Assembly (NCBI GenBank): GCA_030017935.1
Contig: JASEGF010000022.1
Location: forward strand, 1 to 16,522
Direction: 5' to 3'
Source of the DNA: Bacteroidales bacterium
GTDB taxonomy: Bacteria; Bacteroidota; Bacteroidia; Bacteroidales; DTU049
Length of the DNA: 16,522 nucleotides
Part shown: one piece after another, positions 1-6,838 of the stretch
Numbering within the stretch: the stretch's first letter is position 1
How the letters are laid out: every line of letters begins with the position of its first letter
Program-made: the position numbers and the translations under genes
Notes under the pieces: model-generated
What the model saw: only the letters and a program-made list of their open reading frames with translations
Databases searched by the model: none
What the model was told of the DNA's origin: nothing

Positions 1-2
1 TG

Positions 3-37
3 TTACTTTTCTTTGTGTAGTTGACAAAGAAAAGTAA
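3..37. repeat. Perfect 14-bp inverted repeat (hairpin) at the window edge
   Basis: Bases 3-16 (TTACTTTTCTTTGT) are the exact reverse complement of bases 24-37, with a 7-base loop GTAGTTG. No T-tract follows on the minus strand, the side that would terminate ychF, so a terminator role is uncertain. It may instead be a dispersed palindromic repeat of the host genome or a terminator for a gene beyond the left edge. The rest of 1-128 is AT-rich, with only a short palindrome at 113-130 (8-bp stem AATTTACA) overlapping the ychF stop codon. Confidence 0.6.
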
Positions 38-128
38 ATTAAGTAAAAATTTATTTAAAAATCAATTATACTCATAAGAAATTTAGTTATTATCTAAATA
101 CATATTTCAATTAATTTACATTTGTAAA

Positions 129-1214
129 TTATACATTAAATCTAATATGCAAAATATCTCCATCCTTAACAATATAATTTTTACCTTCTAATCTGATTTT
201 ACCTGCATTACGACAAGCTTGCTCAGATTTATAAGTAATTAAATCTTCATAAGAGATGACTTCTGCTTTTATAAAACCACGTGCCAAATCACTATGTATT
301 TCCTCAGCAGCTTCTACAGCAGTAGCGCCATTTTTTATGCTCCACGCCCTATTTTCTTTACCACCGATAGTGAAAAAAGTTATCAAATTTAATAATTTAT
401 ATATTCCTCTTGATAATTTATTTATTGCCGGCTCAACTAATCCGTATTCAGCTAAAAATTCTTTCCTTTCATCTTCACTGTCTATAGTCATGATATCTTC
501 CTCTATTTTAGCAGCTACTATCAAAGTATTTTCATTAATAGATTTCAGGAAATTCTCTGTATATTTATTGCCATTAATACCATTTTCATCTACATTTAAA
601 ACATAAAATACTGGTTTAGCAGTCAAAATAGCTAGTTCTTTAATCAACATTTTATCTACATCATTAAGTTCTAAATCTCTGATATTAACAAAATTTTCTA
701 AAGCATCTTTGAATTTCGATAAACTATTTAATAAATCTACAGCAGTTTTATCACCCGATTTAACTAATTTCTCTACTTTTTGTAATTTGCGATCTACTTG
801 CTCTAAATCTTTGACTTGCAATTCTAAATCTAATATTTCTTTATCTCTCACAGGATCTATGCTGCCCTCGATATGCGAAAGTGATTCATCCTCGAAGCAT
901 CTAAGCACATAGACTAGAGCATCCATGTTTCTAATATCATTAAGGAAAGTATTCCCAATCCCTTCGCCCTGGCTAGCACCTTTCACTAATCCAGGAATAT
1001 CAATGATTTCTATGGTTGCATAAATTTTTTTGTCAGCAGCTATTAATTTATGTATCTCGTCTAATCGTGGATCTCTAACATTAGCAATGCCTATGTTAGT
1101 TTTTGTATTAGAAAAAGCATAAGCGGAGGTTTCTATATTACTATTGGTGAGACAATTAAATAATGTTGTCTTACCACTGTTAGCGATACCAACCAACCCA
1201 GTTTTTAATCCCAT
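129..1214 (-). CDS. ychF: Ribosome-binding ATPase YchF (Obg-family P-loop NTPase with TGS domain)
   Basis: YchF is a cytosolic Obg-family P-loop protein that prefers ATP to GTP, binds ribosomes and is linked to translation and stress responses. The 361-residue product is the usual family length. It has a P-loop at about residues 9-17 (GIANSGKTT), the G3 motif DIPG at 72-75 followed by the typical LVKGASQGEGIGN, and NVDE at 207-210 in place of the NKxD of true GTPases; the final Glu is the mark of ATP preference. A coiled region lies around 125-170. The C-terminal TGS domain runs from about 278 to 361 and ends in the family signature KDGDILHIRFNV. The P-loop is unusual: most bacterial copies read GLPNVGKST, and the usual FPFCTI switch region is replaced by YAFSNTKTN. 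It is divergent from the nitroreductase, with about 96 bp between them. Identity is secure; the variant motifs are a lineage trait or a sub-family. Confidence 0.95.
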   Translation of the reverse strand: MGLKTGLVGIANSGKTTLFNCLTNSNIETSAYAFSNTKTNIGIANVRDPRLDEIHKLIAADKKIYATIEIIDIPGLVKGASQGEGIGNTFLNDIRNMDALVYVLRCFEDESLSHIEGSIDPVRDKEILDLELQVKDLEQVDRKLQKVEKLVKSGDKTAVDLLNSLSKFKDALENFVNIRDLELNDVDKMLIKELAILTAKPVFYVLNVDENGINGNKYTENFLKSINENTLIVAAKIEEDIMTIDSEDERKEFLAEYGLVEPAINKLSRGIYKLLNLITFFTIGGKENRAWSIKNGATAVEAAEEIHSDLARGFIKAEVISYEDLITYKSEQACRNAGKIRLEGKNYIVKDGDILHIRFNV

Positions 1215-1227
1215 AATTCATTATTTA

Positions 1228-1255
1228 TTTTCAAAATTATTAATTATTTTGAAAA
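1228..1255. promoter_or_regulatory. Imperfect 28-bp palindrome between divergent ychF and nitroreductase genes
   Basis: TTTTCAAAAT (1228-1237) pairs exactly with ATTTTGAAAA (1246-1255), and the centre is also symmetric apart from one mismatched pair (1238/1245). It lies 13 bases upstream of the ychF start codon, where ychF transcription would begin if the near-match -7 element GATATTTG (minus strand, 1263-1256) is used. It could be an operator or a 5'-leader hairpin. Chance palindromes are frequent in sequence this AT-rich. Confidence 0.35.
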
Positions 1256-1276
1256 CAAATATCGTTAAAAAAAATT

Positions 1277-1284
1277 TAATTTTG
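1277..1284 (+). promoter_or_regulatory. Candidate Bacteroidota -7 promoter element for the nitroreductase
   Basis: TAATTTTG matches the TAnnTTTG -7 consensus exactly and lies 26 bases before the ATG at 1311, so a short leader of about 20 bases would result. No -33 TTG lies at the usual spacing; the nearest TTTG is about 25 bases upstream. Confidence 0.35.
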
Positions 1285-1310
1285 CAATTGTGTAAAATAT
1301 AATATTTATT

Positions 1311-1868
1311 ATGCAGAATGAGCAAAATTCCTTTATTGAGCTGGTAAAACGTAGATATAGTGTGAGATCATATAGTGATAAACCAGTAGAAGATGAAAAA
1401 ATAATTAAATGTTTACAAGCTGTACATTTGGCACCATCAGCATGCAATGCTCAACCTTGGAAATTTATTATTGTCAATGATCAGAATCTCAAAAATCAGA
1501 TAGCAGATGCCACATCTAAAAATATTTTACCAATGAATCATTTTACTAAGCAAGCTCCCATTCATGTAGTAGTAATAATGGAGAGACCAAATATCTCATC
1601 AGCTATAGGCTCTGTCTTAAAAAATAAACCATATAATTTGATAGACATTGGTATAGCTACGGCTCATTTTTGCTTACAAGCAACAGAATTGGGGCTAGGT
1701 ACTTGTATCGTTGGTTGGTTTAATGAAAAAAAAGTACGTTCATTGCTCAATATTCCTGCATCTAGTAGACCTGTTCTGATTATCACTGTAGGTTATCCTA
1801 AAAATGATGAAATCCCAGAGAAAAGAAGAAAACCTTTCGAAAAAATATATAATTATAATCAATATTAG
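1311..1868 (+). CDS. Nitroreductase-family flavoprotein (FMN-dependent NAD(P)H oxidoreductase)
   Basis: Members of this family are cytosolic, usually homodimeric FMN enzymes that reduce nitroaromatics, quinones or flavins with NAD(P)H. The 185-residue product carries the family landmarks: the FMN-phosphate-binding RRYSVRSY at 14-21, APSACNAQPW at 41-50, and DIGIATAHFCLQATELGLGTCIVGWF at 112-137, where the Gly-rich stretch contacts the flavin. GYP at 161-163 and a basic RRKPF tail near 172-176 complete the fold. The length suits a short single-domain nitroreductase. It is one of only two plus-strand genes here and is followed by the transposase element, so it is probably monocistronic. The physiological substrate cannot be told from sequence. 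The ATG at 1311 is preferred because the RRYSVR motif follows at the usual distance. Confidence 0.92.
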   Translation: MQNEQNSFIELVKRRYSVRSYSDKPVEDEKIIKCLQAVHLAPSACNAQPWKFIIVNDQNLKNQIADATSKNILPMNHFTKQAPIHVVVIMERPNISSAIGSVLKNKPYNLIDIGIATAHFCLQATELGLGTCIVGWFNEKKVRSLLNIPASSRPVLIITVGYPKNDEIPEKRRKPFEKIYNYNQY

Positions 1869-1924
1869 AGCTTGATCTTGATAAATTATAAAACAAAATC
1901 CTTACATTTTTAAAAATAAAATGG

Positions 1925-1932
1925 TATATTTG
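1925..1932 (+). promoter_or_regulatory. Candidate -7 element just outside the left palindrome of the transposase
   Basis: TATATTTG matches TAnnTTTG exactly. A start site 5-8 bases downstream would fall at about 1937-1940, immediately before the palindrome, so a transposase mRNA would begin with that hairpin. No clear -33 partner was seen. Confidence 0.3.
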
Positions 1933-1941
1933 TAACAAAAT

Positions 1942-1983
1942 AATATTCATAGCACACGGTTTAAACCGTGTGCTATGAATATT
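1942..1983. repeat. Left 42-bp perfect palindrome of the transposase element
   Basis: Bases 1942-1962 are the exact reverse complement of 1963-1983; the core reads CACACGGTTTAAACCGTGTG, and the T/A pair at 1941/1984 extends it to 44 bp. As single-stranded DNA or RNA it folds into a stem of about 19 bp with a tiny loop. It matches the right copy at 41 of 42 positions, differing only at the centre (T1962 versus A2507). It is a likely recognition hairpin for the Y1 transposase. Confidence 0.85.
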
Positions 1984-2027
1984 AACGAATAATAAAACCG
2001 TTTCACCGATTAAAAAAACGTTATATC

Positions 2028-2462
2028 ATGCCTCATTCATTCAATAAAATTTGGATTCACGCCATTTGGGCAACCAAAGAAAGGATGCCTTTGATTCATC
2101 AAAATGTTGAACAAACGATATATCAATTTATATCAGAACAATTGCGAGAACTAGGTTGCCCGGTAAGAATCATACATGGAATGCCCGACCATATCCATTG
2201 TTTATTTTTGCTAAGTCCTCAAAAATCAATTGCTGAAGTTATTAAGCAAATCAAAGGGAGTAGTTCTCATTTTATAAATCAGAACAATTTAATTACAGAA
2301 AAATTTGCTTGGCAAACGGGTTATGCAGCGTATTCTGTTTCTGAATCAATTGTTGGGAATGTATTTGAATACATAAAAAATCAGAAATCGCATCATCAAA
2401 ATAAAACTTTTCAGAATGAATTCGATGAATTTATAAAACTATATGGTATTGAAACTAAATGA
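2028..2462 (+). CDS. tnpA: Y1 (HUH) transposase of the IS200 / REP-associated tyrosine transposase type
   Basis: This 144-residue protein belongs to the Y1 transposase family, which cuts and rejoins single-stranded DNA at hairpins through a tyrosine-DNA intermediate. The HUH metal-binding motif is H55-I56-H57 in MPDHIHCLF. The likely nucleophile is Tyr115 in NVFEYIKNQ, on the helix that ends in the family-typical HH.NKTF.EEF-like segment (122-133). The N-terminus (IWIHAIWATKERMPLI) is the usual first beta strand. The length is complete and no frameshift is seen, so the enzyme may be active. The clade with AWQTGYAAYSVSES before the Tyr helix is common in Bacteroidota, where such genes are annotated either as IS200 or as REP-associated transposases. 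The flanking palindromes are the obvious substrates. Start ATG 2028 has no clear ribosome-binding site. Confidence 0.92.
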   Translation: MPHSFNKIWIHAIWATKERMPLIHQNVEQTIYQFISEQLRELGCPVRIIHGMPDHIHCLFLLSPQKSIAEVIKQIKGSSSHFINQNNLITEKFAWQTGYAAYSVSESIVGNVFEYIKNQKSHHQNKTFQNEFDEFIKLYGIETK

Positions 2463-2486
2463 CAATTTTAAAAATCAAACCAACCA

Positions 2487-2528
2487 AATATTCATAGCAC
2501 ACGGTTAAAACCGTGTGCTATGAATATT
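2487..2528. repeat. Right 42-bp near-perfect palindrome of the transposase element
   Basis: Arms 2487-2506 and 2509-2528 are exact reverse complements around a central AA. The sequence equals the left palindrome except at one central base, and the same AACGAATAA tail follows. Further on, GTTTCACC occurs after both copies (2000-2007 and 2554-2561), hinting that the shared unit once extended further. Bases 2562-2679 hold a GTGAAAC (2618-2624) that could pair with GTTTCAC at 2554-2560, and nothing else recognisable. Confidence 0.85.
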
Positions 2529-2679
2529 AACGAATAACTTTATAATTTGTAAAGTTTCACCACGTTGTCAAGGGTTTTAGCTGTGAGCTTAATGTGAAAA
2601 CAACTTTTAATGTTATTGTGAAACATTATTAATGCATTTTTGGCATTCAAAATAAAAGGAATTCTTATTAATAATTTAA

Positions 2680-3966
2680 TTAGCTATCCTTATTTGTCAT
2701 GATCTCTAATATCACATTATCTGTTTCTTGCATCCCTTTTGTTCCAATTTTTGCTAGATTATTAATTGTCTTTTCTAGGTCATTATCTATTATGCCTTCA
2801 TGATGTGATACTACTTTATTTTCTATAGCCATCAGAGCCGACAAAGCAGCAGTGTATATGCTAGTAGCTATTTTTAATGAACAGCTAGGTTTAGCACCAT
2901 CGCATATCATCCCTGTTATAGAGGCTATCATATTTTTAGCTGCAAAAGAAATTTGTGATTTACTACCTCCTAATAGATAAGTAATGCCACAACAGGCGCC
3001 AGTAGAGGCTACTACACATCCACATAGCGGTGATAATTTCCCTAGTTTTTGTTTAATATAAATAACCATCAAATTACTTAATGTGAGTGCTCGTATTAAT
3101 TCATCTTCAGTACATTTAAATGATTGAGCAAAAAGTGTAACAGGAAGGGTAGCAGCTATACCTTGGTTGCCACTACCAGCTGTACTCATCACTGGCACCA
3201 TAGCTCCATCCATTCTTAGATCACAAGCACCAGCAGTAGAAGAGATTATATCATTTAGTATATTATCTCCTATTATTTTTTTGGCTATTTCACTAGAAAG
3301 TGTTTTTGTGATTTGATGACCATAATCTCCATCTTTTGAAATTATGGAAGCATTTTCATTCATTTCTGCAGCATCCAATATAAATTTTATTTCTTCTATA
3401 GGAGTTTCTATAGTAAATTCGAAAATTTTATCATAGTCTAGATCTATTTTAAAGTTACTATCTTCATTTCCTATAAAATCTTGTTGATAAATAATTTGAT
3501 TATTTTTTGCCAAATAAGTAAAATTATCATGTGCTCCTTGTATAATAGCAATAGACTTATTATCTTTAGCTTGGCAATGAACTTCTATATATAAGTTATT
3601 TGGACAATTTTCTTTTAAAGAAATATTAATTTTATCATCTTCGATGAAGCTTTTACTATATTCTACATCTTTTATAGTTAGATCTTTTAATACTTCTAGC
3701 TTATATTCAGATTTACCTATCGTAGCTCCTAAGGCTATTGCTATAGGCAATCCTATCATTCCAGTACCAGGTATTCCAACGCCCATAGCATTTTTAATAA
3801 TATTTTTACTCAAAAAAACATCTATTTTTTCTGGAATGTCTCCTAATGTCTCACGTGCTTTTGCTACACAAAGAGCTACAGCTATTGGTTCAGTACATCC
3901 TATTGCAGGTACTATTTCTCTGTGCATCAGATAAATTATCTCTTGTCTTTGCGCTAAATCTAACAT
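2680..3966 (-). CDS. cyuA: L-cysteine desulfidase / L-serine dehydratase-like Fe-S protein (CyuA/YhaM, UPF0597 family)
   Basis: The family comprises cytosolic [4Fe-4S] enzymes that split L-cysteine to pyruvate, ammonia and sulfide; it is related to the alpha subunit of iron-sulfur L-serine dehydratases. The 428-residue length fits. Signature pieces are AIGCTEPIAVAL at 21-32 with Cys24, the Gly-rich GVGIPGTGMIGLPIA at 62-76, DGAMVPVMSTAGSGNQGIAAT at 253-273, a Cys-rich SPLCGCVVASTGACCG at 312-327 and DGAKPSCSLKIA at 356-367 with Cys362. Cys24, one cysteine of the 315-326 cluster and Cys362 are the probable cluster ligands by analogy with characterised members. No cysteine transporter is adjacent. 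It lies 56 bp downstream of the tsaC gene and has its own candidate -7 element, so it may be transcribed independently. The substrate (cysteine or serine) is inferred from family only. Confidence 0.88.
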   Translation of the reverse strand: MLDLAQRQEIIYLMHREIVPAIGCTEPIAVALCVAKARETLGDIPEKIDVFLSKNIIKNAMGVGIPGTGMIGLPIAIALGATIGKSEYKLEVLKDLTIKDVEYSKSFIEDDKINISLKENCPNNLYIEVHCQAKDNKSIAIIQGAHDNFTYLAKNNQIIYQQDFIGNEDSNFKIDLDYDKIFEFTIETPIEEIKFILDAAEMNENASIISKDGDYGHQITKTLSSEIAKKIIGDNILNDIISSTAGACDLRMDGAMVPVMSTAGSGNQGIAATLPVTLFAQSFKCTEDELIRALTLSNLMVIYIKQKLGKLSPLCGCVVASTGACCGITYLLGGSKSQISFAAKNMIASITGMICDGAKPSCSLKIATSIYTAALSALMAIENKVVSHHEGIIDNDLEKTINNLAKIGTKGMQETDNVILEIMTNKDS

Positions 3967-3985
3967 AAAATGGAATTAATTATTG

Positions 3986-3993
3986 CAAAAATA
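3986..3993 (-). promoter_or_regulatory. Candidate -7 promoter element for cyuA
   Basis: The minus strand reads TATTTTTG, an exact TAnnTTTG, ending 19 bases before the cyuA ATG. A leader of about 13 bases is expected. No TTTG was found at the -33 position. Confidence 0.35.
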
Positions 3994-4022
3994 ACAAGTA
4001 AAAACGAAAATTAGCGAATAAA

Positions 4023-4589
4023 TTATTCTCTAATTACAGTGTATTCATTATCATTGATAATTTTCACAATTTTAGAAGCTCTGTGAGAAGAATTATTTTC
4101 ATATCTTAAAGGGACGATATAATCTACTGCCATTTTGATAACTGCATCAATATTTTCAAAGTTTATCGGTGAAGGATTACCAGATATATTAGCAGATGTA
4201 GAAACTATTGGAGCTTTTAATAGATTAATAACTTCTCTACAAAAATTATTTCTCACTAATCTGACAGCTACAGTATTATCTTCATTTATCAGTATATTAG
4301 GTAAATCTACTGGATTTGGATAAATTATTGTTACAGGTTTATCGCTTTCTTTTTCTATTTTAAAAGCTAATGGAGGTATATTTTTAACAATTTTTTTTAA
4401 CATATCAAAAGATGAAACCAGAATAATAAAATTTTTATTATCTGGTCTATGCTTTATTTCAATAATTTTTTGAATAGCATTTTCATCAAAAGCATTGCAA
4501 CTGAGTCCCCATATGGTATCTGTAGGGCATAAAATCACCTTCCCTTTTTTCAAAAAATCTACAGTTTCTATTACATCTTTATTGTACAT
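4023..4589 (-). CDS. tsaC: L-threonylcarbamoyladenylate synthase (TsaC/YrdC/Sua5 catalytic domain)
   Basis: The enzyme makes threonylcarbamoyl-AMP from threonine, bicarbonate and ATP, the first step of the t6A37 tRNA modification in the cytosol. The 188-residue protein is a YrdC domain alone, without the Sua5 C-terminal extension. Visible motifs are CPTDTIWGLSCNAF at 21-34 (PTDT 22-25), the KHRPDNKNF segment at 46-54 that replaces the common K.R....P, PVTIIYP at 85-91 and PIVSTSANISGNPSP at 127-141. The usual ...STIV near the C-terminus is ASKIVKI here. The start overlaps the 3' end of the GT9 gene by 11 bases, so translation is probably coupled and the gene is the last or next-to-last member of the glycosyltransferase unit. 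Bacteroidota often carry more than one YrdC-domain protein, so it may not be the sole TsaC. Confidence 0.88.
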   Translation of the reverse strand: MYNKDVIETVDFLKKGKVILCPTDTIWGLSCNAFDENAIQKIIEIKHRPDNKNFIILVSSFDMLKKIVKNIPPLAFKIEKESDKPVTIIYPNPVDLPNILINEDNTVAVRLVRNNFCREVINLLKAPIVSTSANISGNPSPINFENIDAVIKMAVDYIVPLRYENNSSHRASKIVKIINDNEYTVIRE

Positions 4590-5601
4590 CTGATTCCAAT
4601 TCTTTGACAGGTTCTAATAATTGATCTATATTAAAACTATTTCCACAAATAAATAAATTTTTGGGGCATTTAGAATAACCATGCTTGCCACAAGGACGAC
4701 ATAATAGCTCTATATTGGGCTCAATAATAAAAGATTTATCACTCAATGGAGTGAAGCCAAACGAGGGTACAGTAGAGCAAAAAATAGTTACTATTAGTGC
4801 ATTAATAGAAGAAGCCAAATGTGTAATAGCACTATCATTAGAATAAGTGATAAATGCATGTTTTATTACATATAAAGTCTCTAATAATGATAATTTACCA
4901 ACAAAATCATAAATATGTTCATTATTCTGAAATTCTTTAAAAAACAAATTATTTTTATTAATATCCTCTTTACCACCTAAAACAGCCACATTATAACCTA
5001 AATTAATTAAACTTTCACAAAGGTCTACCCATCTCCATATTACCATTTGTTTAGTATTCCACAGAGAATATGGAGAGATACAAATATATGGATTTTTGGG
5101 TAAATCAATTTTAATATTATCGGGAATGTAAAGTTGTGGACACCTTATTAAAGCTTCATTATTTACTAGATTTTGTATTAATATTAAATTTCTATCTACT
5201 TCATGCTTTTGATTCCATAAATGCTCATATGTCTCATTAGCAAATAAGCAAGACATTGTACTTTGCCTGAAAGTAATTTTTTTATTACTATGCATACGCC
5301 ACATTAGAAAGCCAGTAGAGAAATATCGCTGAAAATTTATTACTGCTGTGAAATTATATTTTCTTAGTTTTAATATCAAATGCCATAGATGTTTATATTT
5401 CCTATTTTTTTTATTCCAAATAAAAACTTTTGAAATAAATGGATGATTATCAAAAAGCTCTGCTGCTCTACTATTAATTAAAATAAAAATTTCTGCCTTA
5501 GGATTATATTTATGAATCGACTCTATAACTGGTGTGATAAGTACTACATCTCCTATACTAGCCGTTTGAATAAGTAGATATCTATCATTGGTGTTATACA
5601 T
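4579..5601 (-). CDS. Glycosyltransferase family 9 protein (ADP-heptose:LPS heptosyltransferase-like)
   Basis: GT9 enzymes are cytosolic GT-B transferases that add heptose or related sugars to the lipopolysaccharide core on the inner face of the inner membrane. The 340-residue product begins with the family hallmark LLIQTASIGDVVLITPVIESI (9-29). Its nucleotide-sugar half contains ICISPYSLWNTKQ at 173-185, VAVLGGKED at 205-213 and YSNDSAITHLASSINALIVTIFCSTVPSFGFTPL at 253-286. The D/E-rich donor site of heptosyltransferases normally lies in that last segment. Four cysteines at 301, 304, 312 and 319 (CRPCGKHGYSKCP...C) form a compact tail typical of this group, possibly a disulfide or metal knot. 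It sits 31 bp after the GT4 gene and overlaps tsaC by 11 bases. The sugar it transfers is unknown. Confidence 0.9.
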   Translation of the reverse strand: MYNTNDRYLLIQTASIGDVVLITPVIESIHKYNPKAEIFILINSRAAELFDNHPFISKVFIWNKKNRKYKHLWHLILKLRKYNFTAVINFQRYFSTGFLMWRMHSNKKITFRQSTMSCLFANETYEHLWNQKHEVDRNLILIQNLVNNEALIRCPQLYIPDNIKIDLPKNPYICISPYSLWNTKQMVIWRWVDLCESLINLGYNVAVLGGKEDINKNNLFFKEFQNNEHIYDFVGKLSLLETLYVIKHAFITYSNDSAITHLASSINALIVTIFCSTVPSFGFTPLSDKSFIIEPNIELLCRPCGKHGYSKCPKNLFICGNSFNIDQLLEPVKELESDVQ

Positions 5602-5632
5602 GAGAAATATATTATTAGAAATTGAGAAAATA

Positions 5633-6838
5633 TTAATTTTTACTTAATTTATAAAGATCATCGATAGCAGTAATCATCTTGCTCCAAGATAAAATACTAG
5701 CTAATGTTTTTTGTGCTTGTAGCCATCGTTTCACTTGATTTTTGTCATCTAGTTTATCACTAAAAAAAGTAGTTATAGCCTTAGCTATTTCTGTAGCTTC
5801 ACTAGTAATTATAAAATCTGTGTCACAGCATTTATCAGCTAAAATATCTAAAATATCTGTATCTGTGGTAATGAAAGGCTTATTATAACGAAGTGCAATA
5901 CGAGCGATACCACTTTGTTTAACAAGTTTATATGGCATTACTATCAAATCTGCTGCTGAAAAAAATATGGGAACTTCATTATCTGGGATATATCTATCAT
6001 AAATAAAAACTCTATCTTCTATATTTAGCCTTTTAATCATATCAATAAACATATCTTTAGAATTGAAAAAATCTCCTGCAATAATTAAATGAATTGAAGG
6101 GTCTGTATCTGGCAAAGCTTCTAACAACAAATCTAGCCCTTTATATTCTTTCACTTGACCAAAAAACAAAATATATTTAATATTAATTTCTTTTTCGTTA
6201 ATAATAATTTTCTCTGATAGTTTAAGTTTTTTAAGTGCCTCCTCCCTGGGTATAAGCTCACCGTATTGATCATATAATGGATGATGCACTATCAAATATT
6301 GTTTATTAATGTTAAGTTCATTAAATTCATCTGCAACTTTTTCTGATAAAAAAATGAAAGCGTCGATATATTTTGCGAAATATTTAAAAGATTTTTTTTG
6401 ATAAAATTTATGTTTACCATAAATACTGTTTACAATAGCTATAGTTACTATATCTTTATTATTTTTTTTAAGATATCTAGCTATTTGACCATAAATAATA
6501 CTTAAAAAAGCCACCCAATATTGGAAAATAACAATATCTGGATTTCTAGATGAGATAAGTTTAGCAGTGAAACGCCATGTAAAAGGGTTCCATGACTTAA
6601 GAAAATTATGAATTTTTAATTTATATTTATTAAAGAATTCTTCTATTTCAGCTTTATTAGTAATTTTTTCATCTTTCCGAAAAATAATATAAGGATATAA
6701 TCTTTTAAAACCGAAAATCTCTACATCTTTGCCAGATTTTTGCAGTTCTATAGCCAATCTATTTTTCAATGCTGCCATACCACCTTTAAACGGGAATGCA
6801 AGACCAACCATAGCTACCCGTTGCCAATCTTTACTCAT
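5633..6838 (-). CDS. Glycosyltransferase family 4 (GT-B) protein
   Basis: This 401-residue protein has the two-lobed GT-B architecture. The N-terminal acceptor lobe begins MVGLAFPFKGGMAALKNRLA (10-29), the Gly-rich first loop. The C-terminal donor lobe starts with YILFFGQVKEYKGLDLLLEALP (about 222-243) and includes DRVFIYDRYIPDNEVPIFFSAADLIVMPY and KQSGIARIALRYNKPFITTD (about 310-330), the position of the donor-binding E(x7)E region of GT4 enzymes. Only the second-half logic of that motif is visible, so catalysis may differ in detail. No signal peptide or membrane segment is seen, so it should act at the inner face of the membrane. Its ATG overlaps the GT2 stop codon (ATGA), indicating translational coupling. 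The donor sugar and product are unknown; membership in the cell-surface glycan cluster is inferred from its neighbours. Confidence 0.9.
   Translation of the reverse strand: MSKDWQRVAMVGLAFPFKGGMAALKNRLAIELQKSGKDVEIFGFKRLYPYIIFRKDEKITNKAEIEEFFNKYKLKIHNFLKSWNPFTWRFTAKLISSRNPDIVIFQYWVAFLSIIYGQIARYLKKNNKDIVTIAIVNSIYGKHKFYQKKSFKYFAKYIDAFIFLSEKVADEFNELNINKQYLIVHHPLYDQYGELIPREEALKKLKLSEKIIINEKEINIKYILFFGQVKEYKGLDLLLEALPDTDPSIHLIIAGDFFNSKDMFIDMIKRLNIEDRVFIYDRYIPDNEVPIFFSAADLIVMPYKLVKQSGIARIALRYNKPFITTDTDILDILADKCCDTDFIITSEATEIAKAITTFFSDKLDDKNQVKRWLQAQKTLASILSWSKMITAIDDLYKLSKN

Larger units (their letters stand above)
1941..2537 (+). mobile_element. IS200-like / REP-associated (RAYT) element: Y1 transposase between two palindromes
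   Basis: The unit consists of a single short HUH/Y1 transposase gene flanked by two nearly identical 42-bp palindromes (1942-1983 and 2487-2528). Each palindrome is followed by the same AACGAATAA tail (1984-1992 and 2529-2537), so both copies have the same orientation. Hairpins at both ends in the same orientation, with no terminal inverted repeats and no accessory tnpB gene, fit either an IS200-type element or a REPtron with its REP copies. The exact ends and insertion site cannot be fixed from one copy. The coding region is slightly richer in G and C than its neighbours, as expected for an acquired element. Confidence 0.65.

Noticed and set aside
113..130. Short palindrome at the ychF stop codon as a terminator
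   Set aside because: The stem is 8 AT-rich pairs with a 2-base loop and no T-tract on the minus strand.
278..283. Other CACGTG hexamers at 278, 3852 and 9721 as possible parS sites
   Set aside because: Their flanks do not extend to GTTnCACGTGnAAC on either side, so they are not ParB sites.
256..606. Open frame antisense to ychF (and similar ones at 709-912, 3644-3934, 4135-4323 and 11224-11430)
   Set aside because: Each lies opposite a well-recognised gene, has no family motif and has low-complexity composition of the opposite strand.
1265..1447. Short open frame antisense to the start of the nitroreductase
   Set aside because: It overlaps the clear RRYSVR motif of the nitroreductase on the other strand and shows no protein features.
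1942..2528. Two similar repeats as a CRISPR array or as rho-independent terminators
   Set aside because: There are only two copies, separated by a transposase gene, and no T-tract follows either palindrome.
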